Positions 52,117 to 61,723 of a stretch of 64,000 nt of DNA are shown in pieces (position 1 is the first letter of the stretch; each line of letters starts with the position of its first letter). Under the pieces are notes generated by a model, which did not search any database, had not been told where the DNA came from, and saw nothing but the letters and a program-made list of their open reading frames with translations. The stretch comes from Chloroflexi bacterium HGW-Chloroflexi-6 (GTDB lineage: Bacteria > Chloroflexota > Anaerolineae > Anaerolineales > Villigracilaceae): the NCBI GenBank assembly GCA_002840685.1, contig PHBU01000014.1, positions 155,805-219,804 on the forward strand, written 5' to 3'. Position numbers and translations under genes: made by a program.

Positions 52117-53496
52117 TTAGCGAACCAGAATTGAGTCTTGATAACCGTGCAACTTCAACTCTGCATCGATCACAGAGAAAGTATCACGAACAACACCAAC
52201 CACGATCAACAAGCCGGAAGATGAGGCCAGGAACAAGCTCGAAGAAGAGCCCAATCCGCCGCCAATACCGATCGCCTGCAAAAGCAAGCTAACGAGGAAT
52301 GGAAGCACGGCCACCAAACCCAGGAACAACGCTCCCGGTAAGGTGATGCGGCGCTGTACTCGGCTCAGGTAGTTCTGGGTTTTTGCGCCTCGCTCAACAC
52401 CCGGGATTTGCGCGCCAGCCTTCTTCAGGTTTTCACCGTAATTTTGCTGGGTAAACATGACATCCGTGTAGAAGAACGAGAACAGCACCACCATCAAGAA
52501 GTAGATGATCCAGTAGGCCGAATTGTTGGGCGAGAAGGTATTCTGGGTTCCAATAGCAAATTGACGAATGGTCTCATTCTCGTTCGTCAGGAACCAGGAA
52601 GAAAGAATCGCCGGAAACTGCAAGATCGCGCTGGCAAAAATAAGCGGGATCATACCAGCCAGGTTGACCATCAACGGCAGGGAAGCCTTAACCGGCATTG
52701 ACATGCGGTTACCAACCCGACGGCCAGGGTACATGACGGGAACAAAGCGGCGACCCTGTTGAACATAAACAATGGCAAAGATGGTTGAAACAATCACAAG
52801 AACCATCAAAACCAGCAGAACGTAGCGCCCTTGCTCGTCCGCAAGAATCTGCAGCAGGTTGGCTGGCATCTGAGAAACGATACCGGCAAAGATGACCAGG
52901 GAGAGACCCTGGCCGCGAATGCCGTACTCAGAAATCAACTCACCGATCCAGATGGCAAACATTGTACCGGCCACCATGCTGATCAAGGCAGTTAACGACG
53001 GGATAATTTTGTCGCCGGTAAAACCAAAATCGAGTACGGCTTTACCGATTGCTGGGCTGCTCAGGGTCAGGTTATTAAAGATATTGATCTGACCATAGGC
53101 TGAAAGAGCCGCCATCGGCACTACCAGGTAGTAGGTTGTGCGTTCCATCCATTTTCTACCTTCAGTCGGGTTTTCTTCCATTTTTCTCTGCAAAGCAGGG
53201 ATGATGGGAACCAACAACTGAAGAATGATTTGGGCAGTAATGTAAGGATAAACACCCATCGAAAGGATGGAGAAGTTGGAAATCGTGCCGCCTGAAAGAA
53301 GATTCAAGAACTGGACAAAATTACCTTGCGTCGAAATCAACGTCTTCAACTGGGCCAGCACAGCCACATCGATACCAGGCGCCGGGACGTTGGCTGCAAG
53401 ACGATAAATCGCCAGCAGCCCAAGCGTCGCCAACAACATCCGGCGGATGTCTTCCGATTTCCACAGGTAGCGCCAGGCCAACCATGTGTTTTTCAT
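52117..53496 (-). CDS. secY: Protein translocase subunit SecY
   Basis: Channel subunit of the Sec translocon, 459 residues with ten predicted spans. Family marks are PAPGIDVAVLAQL, NLLSGGTISNFSILSMGVYPYITAQII (split), the loop NPTEGRKWMERT, and the C-terminal GAQIPGVERGAKTQNYLSRV. It lies between rplO and adk as usual. secE and secG are not in the window. Confidence 0.97.
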   Translation of the reverse strand: MKNTWLAWRYLWKSEDIRRMLLATLGLLAIYRLAANVPAPGIDVAVLAQLKTLISTQGNFVQFLNLLSGGTISNFSILSMGVYPYITAQIILQLLVPIIPALQRKMEENPTEGRKWMERTTYYLVVPMAALSAYGQINIFNNLTLSSPAIGKAVLDFGFTGDKIIPSLTALISMVAGTMFAIWIGELISEYGIRGQGLSLVIFAGIVSQMPANLLQILADEQGRYVLLVLMVLVIVSTIFAIVYVQQGRRFVPVMYPGRRVGNRMSMPVKASLPLMVNLAGMIPLIFASAILQFPAILSSWFLTNENETIRQFAIGTQNTFSPNNSAYWIIYFLMVVLFSFFYTDVMFTQQNYGENLKKAGAQIPGVERGAKTQNYLSRVQRRITLPGALFLGLVAVLPFLVSLLLQAIGIGGGLGSSSSLFLASSSGLLIVVGVVRDTFSVIDAELKLHGYQDSILVR

Positions 53497-53509
53497 AGAC
53501 AGATTCTCC

Positions 53510-53965
53510 TTAGGCGATGAGTTCGACCGAGCCGCCAGCGGCTTCGATCTTGCTCTGGGCGCCCGCGCTCACACGGTGAACGCGCACTTTCAAGGGGACA
53601 GTCACTTCGCCACGCCCCAGGATAACCACCGGGTTGCGCATATCGCGCACCAGCCGGGCAGCGTCCAAGGTTTCAGGAGTGACTTCGTCGTTTGCCTTAT
53701 AGGCATCCGCGAGTTGGTCCAGGTTAATTTCGTTGTACTCAACATCGTTGAGTGAGCTGAACCCCTCACCACGCATGAAGGGCAGACGGCGATAAAAAGG
53801 CAGGTTACCGCCCTGACGGTACAGGTGACCGCCCTGGCCGGAACGTGATCCCTCGCCTTTGGTACCACGGCCAGCGGTCTTACCTTGACCGGCAGAGATA
53901 CCACGCCCCACACGTTTACGGTTCTTTTTTGAACCCGGATTGGGGATTAAATCGTGGAGTTTCAT
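53510..53965 (-). CDS. rplO: 50S ribosomal protein L15
   Basis: Large-subunit assembly protein of 151 residues. The basic N-terminal arm includes GSKKNRKRVGRGISAGQGKTA (split) and GTKGEGSRSGQ; then YRQGGNLPFYRRLPFMRGEGF. The usual glycine-rich loop that crosses 23S rRNA is present. It follows rpmD by eight bases. Confidence 0.97.
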   Translation of the reverse strand: MKLHDLIPNPGSKKNRKRVGRGISAGQGKTAGRGTKGEGSRSGQGGHLYRQGGNLPFYRRLPFMRGEGFSSLNDVEYNEINLDQLADAYKANDEVTPETLDAARLVRDMRNPVVILGRGEVTVPLKVRVHRVSAGAQSKIEAAGGSVELIA

Positions 53966-53973
53966 TGTGTCTC

Positions 53974-54171
53974 CTACTCGTCAATCCGAATGAGATGGAT
54001 AATTTTATTGAGCATGCCGCGTAAAGCGGGGGTATCTTGATGCTCAACGGTCAAATTCATACGGCGCAAACCTAACGCCTTGGCGGTGCGCTTCTGAGGG
54101 TCAGGGAACCCGATCGGGCTCTTGACAAGCGTCACGCGTACGGTGGTTTTCTTCTCAGATTTCTTAACCAT
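53974..54171 (-). CDS. rpmD: 50S ribosomal protein L30
   Basis: A small large-subunit protein of 65 residues, with VTLVKSPIGFPDPQKRTAKA (split), LGLRRMNLTVEHQDTPALRG and MLNKIIHLI. It overlaps the end of rpsE by eight bases, as often in the spc operon. Confidence 0.95.
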   Translation of the reverse strand: MVKKSEKKTTVRVTLVKSPIGFPDPQKRTAKALGLRRMNLTVEHQDTPALRGMLNKIIHLIRIDE

Positions 54172-54706
54172 TTTTCCTCCGTCGCTCCCAGAAGGGCATC
54201 AAATCTTCGGTGGGTTTTCCGCGGCGAGCCGCTTCAACAGCCGGGGATTTGAGCGCATCGAGGGCACCAAAGGTGGCCATCACGCTGTTGAGCACATTCG
54301 AGCCGCCCAGCGATTTGGTCAGGATATCACGCACGCCAGCTGCTTCAAGCACCGCGCGAACACCACCAGCTGCGATAACGCCAGTTCCCTGAGATGCCGG
54401 TTTGAGAAGGATGCGTGAACCGCCAACCCGACCCAAGACCTCATGCGGAATAGTAGTGCCCATCGTTGCTACCTGACGCATATCCTTACGGGCGCGCTCT
54501 GTAGCCTTGCGCATCGCATCCGGCACGGCATTGGCTTTACCAATACCCATGCCAACCTTGCCATGATTATCGCCAATGACAATAGTTACGCGGAACTGGA
54601 AGCGACGGCCACCTTTGACCACTTTGGCAACACGCGCAATTTCAATGACGCGCTCGTCGAATTCTGGAGCTTGTTGTTCAAATACTTTCTTTTCGTAGTC
54701 CGACAT
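54164..54706 (-). CDS. rpsE: 30S ribosomal protein S5
   Basis: Accuracy-related protein of 180 residues, with the double-stranded-RNA-binding N-terminal domain (RVAKVVKGGRRFQFRVTIVI, GDNHGKVGMGIGKANAVPDA) and the C-terminal fold (GVIAAGGVRAVLEAAGVRDI). The spectinomycin-loop region (VVKGGRRF) is intact. It lies between rplR and rpmD. Confidence 0.97.
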   Translation of the reverse strand: MSDYEKKVFEQQAPEFDERVIEIARVAKVVKGGRRFQFRVTIVIGDNHGKVGMGIGKANAVPDAMRKATERARKDMRQVATMGTTIPHEVLGRVGGSRILLKPASQGTGVIAAGGVRAVLEAAGVRDILTKSLGGSNVLNSVMATFGALDALKSPAVEAARRGKPTEDLMPFWERRRKNG

Positions 54707-54724
54707 TGTCGTTCTCCATCCAGC

Positions 54725-55090
54725 CTAGAAGTCCAGGCCGCCTTCGCGCGCGCCATCAGCAAGGGCTTTTACGCGGCCCATGTAACGGAAACCACCACGA
54801 TCAAAAACGACCGCTGCAATTCCCTTGTTTTTGGCACGTTCAGCTACCGCTTTACCAACCTCGCGGGCTTGTTCGGCCTTTTTAAGGCCGGACAATTTGC
54901 CGCGCAGTTCAGCATCGATAGAGGAAGCCGAGACCAAGGTGTGACCTTCGATATCGTCAATCACCTGAGCATAAATATCATTCAAGCTGCGGAAAACGCA
55001 CAGACGAGGGCGCTCGGGGGTACCGAAAACAGTCTTTCGCACCCGCAGATGCCTTCGAACACGCGCCGCAGAACGAGATTTGTTCGCCAT
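54725..55090 (-). CDS. rplR: 50S ribosomal protein L18
   Basis: 5S rRNA-binding protein of 121 residues, with [40 protein letters not shown] and [20 protein letters not shown]. It follows rplF by three bases. Confidence 0.97.
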   Translation of the reverse strand: MANKSRSAARVRRHLRVRKTVFGTPERPRLCVFRSLNDIYAQVIDDIEGHTLVSASSIDAELRGKLSGLKKAEQAREVGKAVAERAKNKGIAAVVFDRGGFRYMGRVKALADGAREGGLDF

Positions 55091-55093
55091 AGG

Positions 55094-55642
55094 TTACTTC
55101 TTCCCTTTCCCAGATTTACCGGCTTTACGGCGGATCTTCTCGCCGAGATAGTGCAAGCCTTTGCCCAGGTACGGTTCGACAGGACGTACTTTGCGAATAT
55201 TAGCCGCTACCTGACCAACAACTTCTTTGTTGTAGCCCATTACCTTAATCTGGCGAGTCTTGATATCAACCTCAAAGGAAATTCCTTCAGCAGGCTCAAC
55301 CACGATCGGATGAGAAAAACCCATATGAAGTACAAGGTTGAGGCCAGACATCTCAGCGCGATAGCCAACGCCATCCCACTCCAGAATAGTGACAAAACCG
55401 GCGCTAACGCCGTGGATCATATTATTTAAAACAGCCCGTGTTGTCCCATGCAAGGCACGTTCAGCGGGAAGATCAGAGTGACGAGCAATGGTAATTTCGG
55501 CACCGTTCATGGCGATGTCAACCAGCGGGGAAAATTCACGCTGAAGTTCGCCTTTAGGGCCTTTTACCTTTACTTGATAACCCTTGATATCTACCTGCAC
55601 ACCAGCGGGGACAGTGATAGGCATGCGTCCGATACGAGACAC
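55094..55642 (-). CDS. rplF: 50S ribosomal protein L6
   Basis: Large-subunit protein of 182 residues near the factor-binding site. It has the two-fold repeat, with SRIGRMPITVPAGVQVDIKG and VKGPKGELQREFSP, and the C-terminal motif PEPYLGKGLHY (here VEPYLGKGLHYLGEKIRRKA). It lies between rpsH and rplR. Confidence 0.97.
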   Translation of the reverse strand: MSRIGRMPITVPAGVQVDIKGYQVKVKGPKGELQREFSPLVDIAMNGAEITIARHSDLPAERALHGTTRAVLNNMIHGVSAGFVTILEWDGVGYRAEMSGLNLVLHMGFSHPIVVEPAEGISFEVDIKTRQIKVMGYNKEVVGQVAANIRKVRPVEPYLGKGLHYLGEKIRRKAGKSGKGKK

Positions 55643-55654
55643 AGTACCACCTCC

Positions 55655-56068
55655 TTACCAAACTTTACAAAGGATTTCACCGCCCACGCCCAACTGGCGG
55701 GCACGTTGGCCGGTCATCACACCCTTCGGGGTCGACAGAATGGCAACGCCCATTCCGGAGAGCACCCAAGGGATCTCTTGTTTCTTAGTATAGACACGGC
55801 GACCAGGGCGGCTGACGCGTACCAGACCAGTTAACACAGCTTTGCGCTCGCGGCGCTCGCCTGTATATTTAATCTTGATGCGCAACACTTTTTGCCCGGG
55901 TTTCTCTGAATCAGCAACTTCGAAACCTTCAACAAAACCTTCTTCTTTCAAAATCTTGGCAATTTCTGCTTTGACCTTTGAAGAAGGCATCGCTACACTA
56001 GGCTGACCAACCATAACAGCGTTACGAATACGGGTCAGCATATCAGCAATCGGATCAGAAACACTCAT
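55655..56068 (-). CDS. rpsH: 30S ribosomal protein S8
   Basis: Central-domain 16S rRNA-binding protein of 137 residues, with [37 protein letters not shown] and the C-terminal [18 protein letters not shown]. In some bacteria it represses the spc operon by binding its own mRNA; no clear mimic site was found here. Confidence 0.97.
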   Translation of the reverse strand: MSVSDPIADMLTRIRNAVMVGQPSVAMPSSKVKAEIAKILKEEGFVEGFEVADSEKPGQKVLRIKIKYTGERRERKAVLTGLVRVSRPGRRVYTKKQEIPWVLSGMGVAILSTPKGVMTGQRARQLGVGGEILCKVW

Positions 56069-56087
56069 TCCAGCACCTCCACCCGGT

Positions 56088-56270
56088 TTACCAGGATGAT
56101 TTCACAACACCGGGGATTTTGCCTTCCAGGGCTAACTCACGGAAGCAAATCCGGCACAGGCCGAAGCGACGAATATAACCACGAGGACGTCCGCAGCGAC
56201 TGCAGCGGTTACGAACACGGGTCGGGTATTTTCGACGCGATTCACGATAGGTCATGCATTTCTTCGCCAT
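56088..56270 (-). CDS. rpsZ: 30S ribosomal protein S14, zinc-binding form (type Z)
   Basis: A short S14 of 60 residues with the intact zinc motif ([22 protein letters not shown]; two C-x2-C pairs, given in two parts). This marks the type Z form that is independent of the longer zinc-free paralogue. It has KYPTRVRNR and the basic ending. It follows rplE by three bases. Confidence 0.97.
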   Translation of the reverse strand: MAKKCMTYRESRRKYPTRVRNRCSRCGRPRGYIRRFGLCRICFRELALEGKIPGVVKSSW

Positions 56271-56273
56271 AAT

Positions 56274-56819
56274 TTAGGCTTCCTTCCTGAAAGGCATTCC
56301 AAGCAATTTGAGCAGCGTGCGCGCATGCTCATCGTTATTGGCAGTTGTTACGACAGTAATCTCCATTCCACGCAATTTATCGATTTTGTCATACTCGATT
56401 TCGGGGAAAATGAGTTGGTCGCGCAACCCCAGGGTGTAGTTACCCCGGCCATCAAAAGAGTCCGGCGAAATCCCACGGAAGTCGCGAACCCGAGGCAGGG
56501 CAACATTGATCAGGCGATCAAGAAAAGACCACATGCGCTCACCGCGAAGAGTAACTTTCGCACCAATGATGCGACCCTCTCGCAGCTTAAAGTTGGCAAT
56601 GCTGTTACGAGCCTTGATTTGGATCGGTTTCTGACCCGAAATTGTAGTCAGATCACCTACTGCCGCATCCAGCGCCTTGGGGTTGTCCATCGCTTCGCCC
56701 AGGCCGATGTTAATCACGACCTTCTGGATGCGCGGAACTTCCATGACATTCCCATACTCGAAAGCCTTTTGCAAGGCCGGGACGGCCTCATTCAGATAAC
56801 TTTCTTTCATTCTGTTCAT
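56274..56819 (-). CDS. rplE: 50S ribosomal protein L5
   Basis: 5S rRNA- and tRNA-contacting protein of 181 residues, with [37 protein letters not shown] (split), [19 protein letters not shown] and [20 protein letters not shown]. The start at 56819 follows AGGAG nine bases upstream. Confidence 0.97.
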   Translation of the reverse strand: MNRMKESYLNEAVPALQKAFEYGNVMEVPRIQKVVINIGLGEAMDNPKALDAAVGDLTTISGQKPIQIKARNSIANFKLREGRIIGAKVTLRGERMWSFLDRLINVALPRVRDFRGISPDSFDGRGNYTLGLRDQLIFPEIEYDKIDKLRGMEITVVTTANNDEHARTLLKLLGMPFRKEA

Positions 56820-56844
56820 TTCATCGCTCTCCTGTCCAGTGCCT

Positions 56845-57177
56845 TTAATCGATCAAGGCCTGGCAGTTTTTGCATAATCGGTGCGCACCATCATCGTCAC
56901 GGACAACACCCAAACGAGAAGCTTTCTGGCATTTCGGGCAAACCAACATCACGTTTGCGATCGAAATGGGTGCTTCAAGCTTAATGCGGCCCGGATTAAT
57001 AGTGCGCCCCTGACGGGTTTGCGTCTGTCGCTGGTGTTTGATACGCAGGTTTACACCCTGCACAACCACCCGCAGTTCATCAGTCAAAACGTTGATTACT
57101 TCTCCGCGCTGACCTTTGTCTTCCAGACGCCCGCTGATAACCTCAACGGTATCACCTTTTTTGATCTTTACTTTCAT
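56845..57177 (-). CDS. rplX: 50S ribosomal protein L24
   Basis: Assembly-initiating large-subunit protein of 110 residues. It has the KOW motif ([20 protein letters not shown]), [12 protein letters not shown], and a C-terminal zinc-ribbon pair ([22 protein letters not shown]), common in Gram-positive and Chloroflexota L24. It lies 20 bases after rplN. Confidence 0.97.
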   Translation of the reverse strand: MKVKIKKGDTVEVISGRLEDKGQRGEVINVLTDELRVVVQGVNLRIKHQRQTQTRQGRTINPGRIKLEAPISIANVMLVCPKCQKASRLGVVRDDDGAHRLCKNCQALID

Positions 57178-57197
57178 GGCGTCAACTCCAATACAAC

Positions 57198-57569
57198 CTA
57201 GAGCACTTCAGGCGCCAGTGAAACAATCTTCATAAAGCCTTTTTCGCGCAGTTCACGCGCAACAGGCCCGAAGATACGGCTACCTTTAGGATTTTGCCCA
57301 TCATTATCCAATATAACAGCGGCATTGTCATCAAAGCGAATGTGAGAACCATCTTCGCGGCGCCATTCTTTGGCGCAACGCACAATAACGGCCTTAACAA
57401 TTTCGCTCTTCTTGACAGCGCCTTGCGGGGCAGCAGATTTCACGGTTGCAACCACCACATCCCCAACAGCACCATAACGACGCATGGAACCACCAAGAAC
57501 ATGAATGACGAGCAGTTCACGAGCGCCGCTATTGTCAGCGACTTTTACACGAGACTCTTGTTGGATCAT
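57198..57569 (-). CDS. rplN: 50S ribosomal protein L14
   Basis: Inter-subunit bridge protein of 123 residues, also the target of the silencing factor RsfS. It has [60 protein letters not shown] and [17 protein letters not shown]. It follows rpsQ by two bases. Confidence 0.97.
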   Translation of the reverse strand: MIQQESRVKVADNSGARELLVIHVLGGSMRRYGAVGDVVVATVKSAAPQGAVKKSEIVKAVIVRCAKEWRREDGSHIRFDDNAAVILDNDGQNPKGSRIFGPVARELREKGFMKIVSLAPEVL

Positions 57570-57571
57570 AA

Positions 57572-57844
57572 TTACACCTCCACGCCGCTATCGGCGGTCT
57601 TGGTCTCGCGCTTGACAATTGCCTCTACCACCCAGTGTTTTTCTCTGGAAATCGGGCGGCTTTCGACAATTTGCACTTGGTCTCCAACCTGGCAACCAAT
57701 TTCATCGTGTGCTTTAACACGCTTGCTCAGGTGAACAACCTTGCGGTACAGCGGGTGGCGGAAGGTACGCTTGATTTCCACGACCACTGTTTTCTGCATT
57801 TTGTTGCTGGTGACTACACCAGTGATACGACGACGTTCATTCAT
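57572..57844 (-). CDS. rpsQ: 30S ribosomal protein S17
   Basis: Small-subunit body protein of 90 residues that helps initiate 16S folding. It has the OB-fold strands [20 protein letters not shown] and [18 protein letters not shown], then [20 protein letters not shown]. Eleven bases separate it from rpmC. Confidence 0.97.
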   Translation of the reverse strand: MNERRRITGVVTSNKMQKTVVVEIKRTFRHPLYRKVVHLSKRVKAHDEIGCQVGDQVQIVESRPISREKHWVVEAIVKRETKTADSGVEV

Positions 57845-57855
57845 GACAAACCTTC

Positions 57856-58053
57856 CTATTCCGCCAGGTGTTTCTTTTGAGTCAAGATCGTCTCCATACG
57901 GGCGATCTGGCGGCGCAGAATACGTAGACGACTGGTATCAGTCAACTGACCGGCAACCTGCTGAAAGCGGAGTTTCATCATCTCATCGCGCATGTCTGCA
58001 GTCTTGACCAAAATTTCATCAACGGAAAGAGCACGGATTTCTTTGACTTTCAT
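57856..58053 (-). CDS. rpmC: 50S ribosomal protein L29
   Basis: A small helical-hairpin protein of 65 residues near the tunnel exit, where signal recognition particle and trigger factor dock. It has MKVKEIRALSVDEILVKT, MKLRFQQVAGQL and RLRILRRQIARMETIL. It follows rplP by three bases. Confidence 0.96.
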   Translation of the reverse strand: MKVKEIRALSVDEILVKTADMRDEMMKLRFQQVAGQLTDTSRLRILRRQIARMETILTQKKHLAE

Positions 58054-58056
58054 TCC

Positions 58057-58482
58057 TTACTCTCCTGCAACCGCATCGTGGCGGGTGATGATTTTAGTTC
58101 TAATCGGGAATTTGTACTGGGCCATCTTGAGGGCCTTCAAGGCTTCCTCGTCAGTCATACCACCGATTTCGAACATGACTCTGCCGGGCTTGACCACGGC
58201 AACATAGTACTCCACATTTCCTTTCCCTTTACCCATGCGGGTTTCGGGAGGACGATGGGTATAAGGCTTGGCCGGGAAAATACGGATCCAGACCTTGCCA
58301 CGGCGCTTCATTTCGCGGACGATGACACGACGGGCAGCTTCGATTTGGCGGGCAGTTATCCAGCCTGGCTCAAGGGCTTGTAGGCCCCATTCACCAAAAG
58401 AAATCTCAGCGCCGCGCAGGGCTTTGCCCTTCATACGACCGCGCATCTGCTTGCGCCACTTAACACGTTTCGGCATTAACAT
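58057..58482 (-). CDS. rplP: 50S ribosomal protein L16
   Basis: A-site large-subunit protein of 141 residues, with [58 protein letters not shown] and the ending of family length. AGAGG lies before the ATG at 58482; an ATG two codons later is possible. It is separated from rpsC by an 84-base repeat-bearing spacer. Confidence 0.97.
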   Translation of the reverse strand: MLMPKRVKWRKQMRGRMKGKALRGAEISFGEWGLQALEPGWITARQIEAARRVIVREMKRRGKVWIRIFPAKPYTHRPPETRMGKGKGNVEYYVAVVKPGRVMFEIGGMTDEEALKALKMAQYKFPIRTKIITRHDAVAGE

Positions 58483-58519
58483 GGCTAAACCTCTTTCAAA
58501 GTGATAGAGATTAGAGACC

Positions 58520-58575
58520 AGTGAGTAAGGAAGAGCTTGAAGCGCTCATCACCTACTCCCCACTCCCTACTCACT
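58520..58575. repeat. Inverted repeat in the rpsC-rplP spacer
   Basis: Arms AGTGAGTA (58520-58527) and TACTCACT (58568-58575), with the latter overlapping the rpsC stop. The segment CACCTACTCCCCACTCCC resembles dispersed 'gtgagtagggagtggg' repeats. It would have replaced or extended the original end of rpsC. Confidence 0.5.
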
Positions 58576-59244
58576 AACGTAAACACCTTCGGTCGATTCG
58601 ACCTTTTCTTCGATTTCCTGCTTCATATCGCCTTTGTAAACCCAGACCTTGATACCAATACGGCCGTAGGTTGTTAGAGCTTCAGCGCGGGAAAAATCAA
58701 TATCGGCACGCAGCGTTTGCAGGGGTACACGGCCTTCACGCAGCCACACGGTGCGAGCCATTTCGGCGCCAGCCAAACGGCCAGACACCTGAATTTTGAT
58801 CCCTAAAGCGCCTTGGCGCATGGCCTGTTGAATGGCACGCTTCATAGCGCGGCGATAAGCAATACGGCGAACCAGTTGGTCTGCAATATTTCGTGCAATC
58901 AAATAGGCGTCAGTATCGGGGCTGGCAAGTTCCTTGATGTCCAAGTCAACTTTTTTACCAACCAATTCCGTTAAACCTTCGCGAACTTTTTTGACGCCTT
59001 CGCCTTTGCGGCCAATCAGGATACCCGGCTTGGCAGTGTGAACTGTTACTTTTGCCTTGCCCGGGAAGCGTTCAATATCGACACGCGAAACACCAGCTTT
59101 TGGCGCGATATTTTGCACCAGTTCACGGATGGACATATCCTGCTTGAGTTGATCACGATATTGGGCGCCTTCGGCAAACCAGCGGCCTTGCCAGCCCCGG
59201 CTCACGACCAGACGAAATCCAATCGGATGTACTTTACGACCCAT
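58567..59244 (-). CDS. rpsC: 30S ribosomal protein S3
   Basis: Entry-tunnel protein of 225 residues with helicase activity together with S4. The KH domain holds the GxxG loop (PGILIGRKGEGVKKVREGL), and the C-terminal domain has GIKIQVSGRLAGAEMARTVW and GRIGIKVWVYKGDMKQE. The last residues (TEGVYVSE) and the stop are encoded by the repeat in the following spacer. Confidence 0.97.
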   Translation of the reverse strand: MGRKVHPIGFRLVVSRGWQGRWFAEGAQYRDQLKQDMSIRELVQNIAPKAGVSRVDIERFPGKAKVTVHTAKPGILIGRKGEGVKKVREGLTELVGKKVDLDIKELASPDTDAYLIARNIADQLVRRIAYRRAMKRAIQQAMRQGALGIKIQVSGRLAGAEMARTVWLREGRVPLQTLRADIDFSRAEALTTYGRIGIKVWVYKGDMKQEIEEKVESTEGVYVSE

Positions 59245-59263
59245 AGTTTATTCCGTACCTTTC

Positions 59264-59605
59264 CTAATCTTTGCGTTCGCTCAGGACAACAGTGACGTGC
59301 GACGAACGACGCAACAAGGGCTTGAAACGACCACGAGCGCCAAAACGACGCCACTTGCGCGTGGGAGCTTCGTCTGCAAAGATGGTCGCCACATAAAGGT
59401 CATCGCGGCTAACGCCAAAGTTTTCTTCGGCATTGGCCACAGCTGATTTGATCAGCTTGAGTACCGGCTCCGCAGCGCGATTGGGTACAAATCGCAGCAT
59501 TTCAAGTACGGTATTCGCATCCTTGCCGCGAACCAAGTCAACCACAAGGCGAACTTTCTGGGCCGAAACGGAGAGGAAGCGCAATTGAGCGCGAATATCT
59601 GCCAT
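59264..59605 (-). CDS. rplV: 50S ribosomal protein L22
   Basis: Exit-tunnel protein of 113 residues. It has RFLSVSAQKVRLVVDLVRGK, RAAEPVLKLIKSAVANAEEN and the long hairpin that lines the tunnel (RKWRRFGARGRFKPLLRRSSH, split). This hairpin is the site of macrolide resistance changes in other bacteria; it is intact here. Confidence 0.97.
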   Translation of the reverse strand: MADIRAQLRFLSVSAQKVRLVVDLVRGKDANTVLEMLRFVPNRAAEPVLKLIKSAVANAEENFGVSRDDLYVATIFADEAPTRKWRRFGARGRFKPLLRRSSHVTVVLSERKD

Positions 59606-59608
59606 GGC

Positions 59609-59887
59609 TTACTTCCCTTTCGTTGATTTTTCCGAGACGTGTCCACGGAATGTGCGCGTAGGGGCAAATTCACCCAAGCGATGACCGACCATATTCTCGG
59701 TCACGTAAATCGGCACATGACGGCGACCGTCATGCACGGCGATGGTATGTCCCACCATCTGAGGGAAGATGACACTCGGGCGGCTCCAGGTACGAATAAC
59801 CTTTTTCTCGCCGCGCTGATTCATCATCTCAATTTTCTTCAACAGTTTTGGGGCAATGAAAGGCCCCTTTTTGAGCGATCTCGACAT
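59609..59887 (-). CDS. rpsS: 30S ribosomal protein S19
   Basis: Small-subunit head protein of 92 residues, with [39 protein letters not shown] (split) and [14 protein letters not shown]. It lies between rplB and rplV, with 41 bases to rplB. Confidence 0.97.
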   Translation of the reverse strand: MSRSLKKGPFIAPKLLKKIEMMNQRGEKKVIRTWSRPSVIFPQMVGHTIAVHDGRRHVPIYVTENMVGHRLGEFAPTRTFRGHVSEKSTKGK

Positions 59888-59928
59888 AGTTTTTACTCTC
59901 TTTTGCGTTACGCTTTACATGTTACGCA

Positions 59929-60765
59929 TTAGCGGCTGGTCTTGCTGCGGCGTTTAACAATGTATTTGTCGGTCTGCTTATTGGTGCGGGTTTTGTAACC
60001 ACGGGTGGGTTTACCCCAGGGTGATTTCGGACCCGGCATACCAACAGGCTGACGGCCTTCACCACCACCATGCGGATGATCGCGGGGCGACATCGCAGTA
60101 CCACGCACCGTCGGACGAATACCCAGGTGAATTTTGCGCCCGGCTTTACCTAACTTGATGTTGCTGTGTTCAAGGTTGCCAACTTGCCCAACCGTAGCAT
60201 AGCAAGTTTGTTTAATCAGGCGTACTTCACCAGAAGGCATACGAATCTGGGCATAATCGCCCTCTTTCGCCAATAACTGCGCAGCGGTTCCGGCAGAGCG
60301 AACCAGTTGGCCACCCTTGCCTTGCTTGATCTCGATGTTGTGCACCATCGTACCGACAGGAATGCTGGAAATCGGCAGGCTGTTGCCAGGACGAATATCA
60401 GCGGTAGCGCCAGAAACGACAGTATCTCCAACCTTCAAGCCTACGGGAGCAAGAATGTAACGTTTCTCGCCATCAACGTAGTTCAATAATGCAAGGCGGG
60501 CGGTCCGGTTCGGATCATATTCGATCGCTGCAACACGAGCCGGAATACCAAGTTTGTCGCGCTTGAAATCGATCAGGCGCAAGAAACGTTTGTGTCCACC
60601 ACCATGATGGCGAACAGTGATACGCCCGTGCATATTACGGCCACCGGTCTTACGCAGCGGACTGATCAACGAGCGCTCTGGTTTCGATTTGGTAATTTCA
60701 TCAAACGAATAACCAGTCATGCCACGCTGACCAGGGGTTACAGGTTTATACTTCTTGACAGCCAT
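59929..60765 (-). CDS. rplB: 50S ribosomal protein L2
   Basis: Peptidyl-transferase-centre protein of 278 residues, among the most conserved. It has [40 protein letters not shown], and the key stretch [18 protein letters not shown] with its His near the active centre. Its start overlaps the rplW stop by one base (TAATG). Confidence 0.98.
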   Translation of the reverse strand: MAVKKYKPVTPGQRGMTGYSFDEITKSKPERSLISPLRKTGGRNMHGRITVRHHGGGHKRFLRLIDFKRDKLGIPARVAAIEYDPNRTARLALLNYVDGEKRYILAPVGLKVGDTVVSGATADIRPGNSLPISSIPVGTMVHNIEIKQGKGGQLVRSAGTAAQLLAKEGDYAQIRMPSGEVRLIKQTCYATVGQVGNLEHSNIKLGKAGRKIHLGIRPTVRGTAMSPRDHPHGGGEGRQPVGMPGPKSPWGKPTRGYKTRTNKQTDKYIVKRRSKTSR

Positions 60766-61061
60766 TACTGCACTCCTTCAAAGATCGAGAGTGTCTGACC
60801 AGCTTCAAGCGTGATAATTGCCTTCTTGTAACCAGGACGGCGAACCAGTAACCGGCGATTGCGGCGGCGGCCACGCTTGGCCGGAGTGTTGATAATATTC
60901 ACATTAACCACTTTGACATCGAACAGTTTCTCAACCGCATCTTTAACCAGAGTACGATTGGCACTGCCCATAACTTCAAAAGTGTATTGATTGAGCTTAC
61001 TTTGATAACTGGTTTTTTCTGTCACCAGGGGACGGCGCAAGACATCATAAATTGTTGTCAT
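60765..61061 (-). CDS. rplW: 50S ribosomal protein L23
   Basis: Exit-site docking protein for trigger factor, 98 residues. It has [19 protein letters not shown], the trigger-factor Glu in [24 protein letters not shown] and [18 protein letters not shown]. It follows rplD by eight bases. Confidence 0.97.
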   Translation of the reverse strand: MTTIYDVLRRPLVTEKTSYQSKLNQYTFEVMGSANRTLVKDAVEKLFDVKVVNVNIINTPAKRGRRRNRRLLVRRPGYKKAIITLEAGQTLSIFEGVQ

Positions 61062-61069
61062 GTCTACTC

Positions 61070-61699
61070 CTAACCTAAGTGAGCCGTCAGCACATCAATG
61101 GCTTGCATAGGCATAACAATTTTGTCATAACCGAGCAAATCACGAATGTTGATATAACCGGCCAAAAGAACTTTTGCGCTCGGAATATTGTTGGTTGCCC
61201 GAACAATAACATCATACGACGCGCTCTTCTCAGGGATCAGCACCAGGGTTTTTGCGCCACCAGCCAAGCTATTAAGAGCCTTGACCATCAGCTTAGTCTT
61301 GGGTTCAGACAGAGCGAGCACATCCACGACCACAATACCTGCATCAGCAGCCTTAGCGGACAGAGCTGAGCGCAAAGCGGCGCGGCGCATTTTAAGCGGC
61401 ATCCGCTGGGTGTATTTGCGGGGGTGCGGGGTGTGGATACGACCGCCGCCAACCCAATGGGCTGCGCGAGTCGAACCCTGACGGGCGCGGCCTGTGCCTT
61501 TTTGCTTCCAAGGCTTGCGGCCACCACCAGCAACTTCACCACGCACTTTTGTGTCATGCGTACCCAAACGGGCATTCGCCATCTGACGCAGAAACGCTTG
61601 ATGCATCAAATCTACATTAATCGGGGCTTCAAAGATGGCAGCAGGCAGTTCAACCTGCTTCACCTTCTGGCCTTCCATATTGAAAACGTCAACCTTCAT
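61070..61699 (-). CDS. rplD: 50S ribosomal protein L4
   Basis: Large-subunit protein of 209 residues with the tunnel loop GGGRKPWKQKGTGRARQGS intact. In E. coli it represses the S10 operon; the same may hold here through a structured spacer between rpsJ and rplC (inference). The ATG at 61699 is chosen because GGGAG lies eight bases upstream; a start five codons earlier is less likely. Confidence 0.96.
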   Translation of the reverse strand: MKVDVFNMEGQKVKQVELPAAIFEAPINVDLMHQAFLRQMANARLGTHDTKVRGEVAGGGRKPWKQKGTGRARQGSTRAAHWVGGGRIHTPHPRKYTQRMPLKMRRAALRSALSAKAADAGIVVVDVLALSEPKTKLMVKALNSLAGGAKTLVLIPEKSASYDVIVRATNNIPSAKVLLAGYINIRDLLGYDKIVMPMQAIDVLTAHLG

Positions 61700-61723
61700 A
61701 GCACATGCTCCCATTTATCGCGC

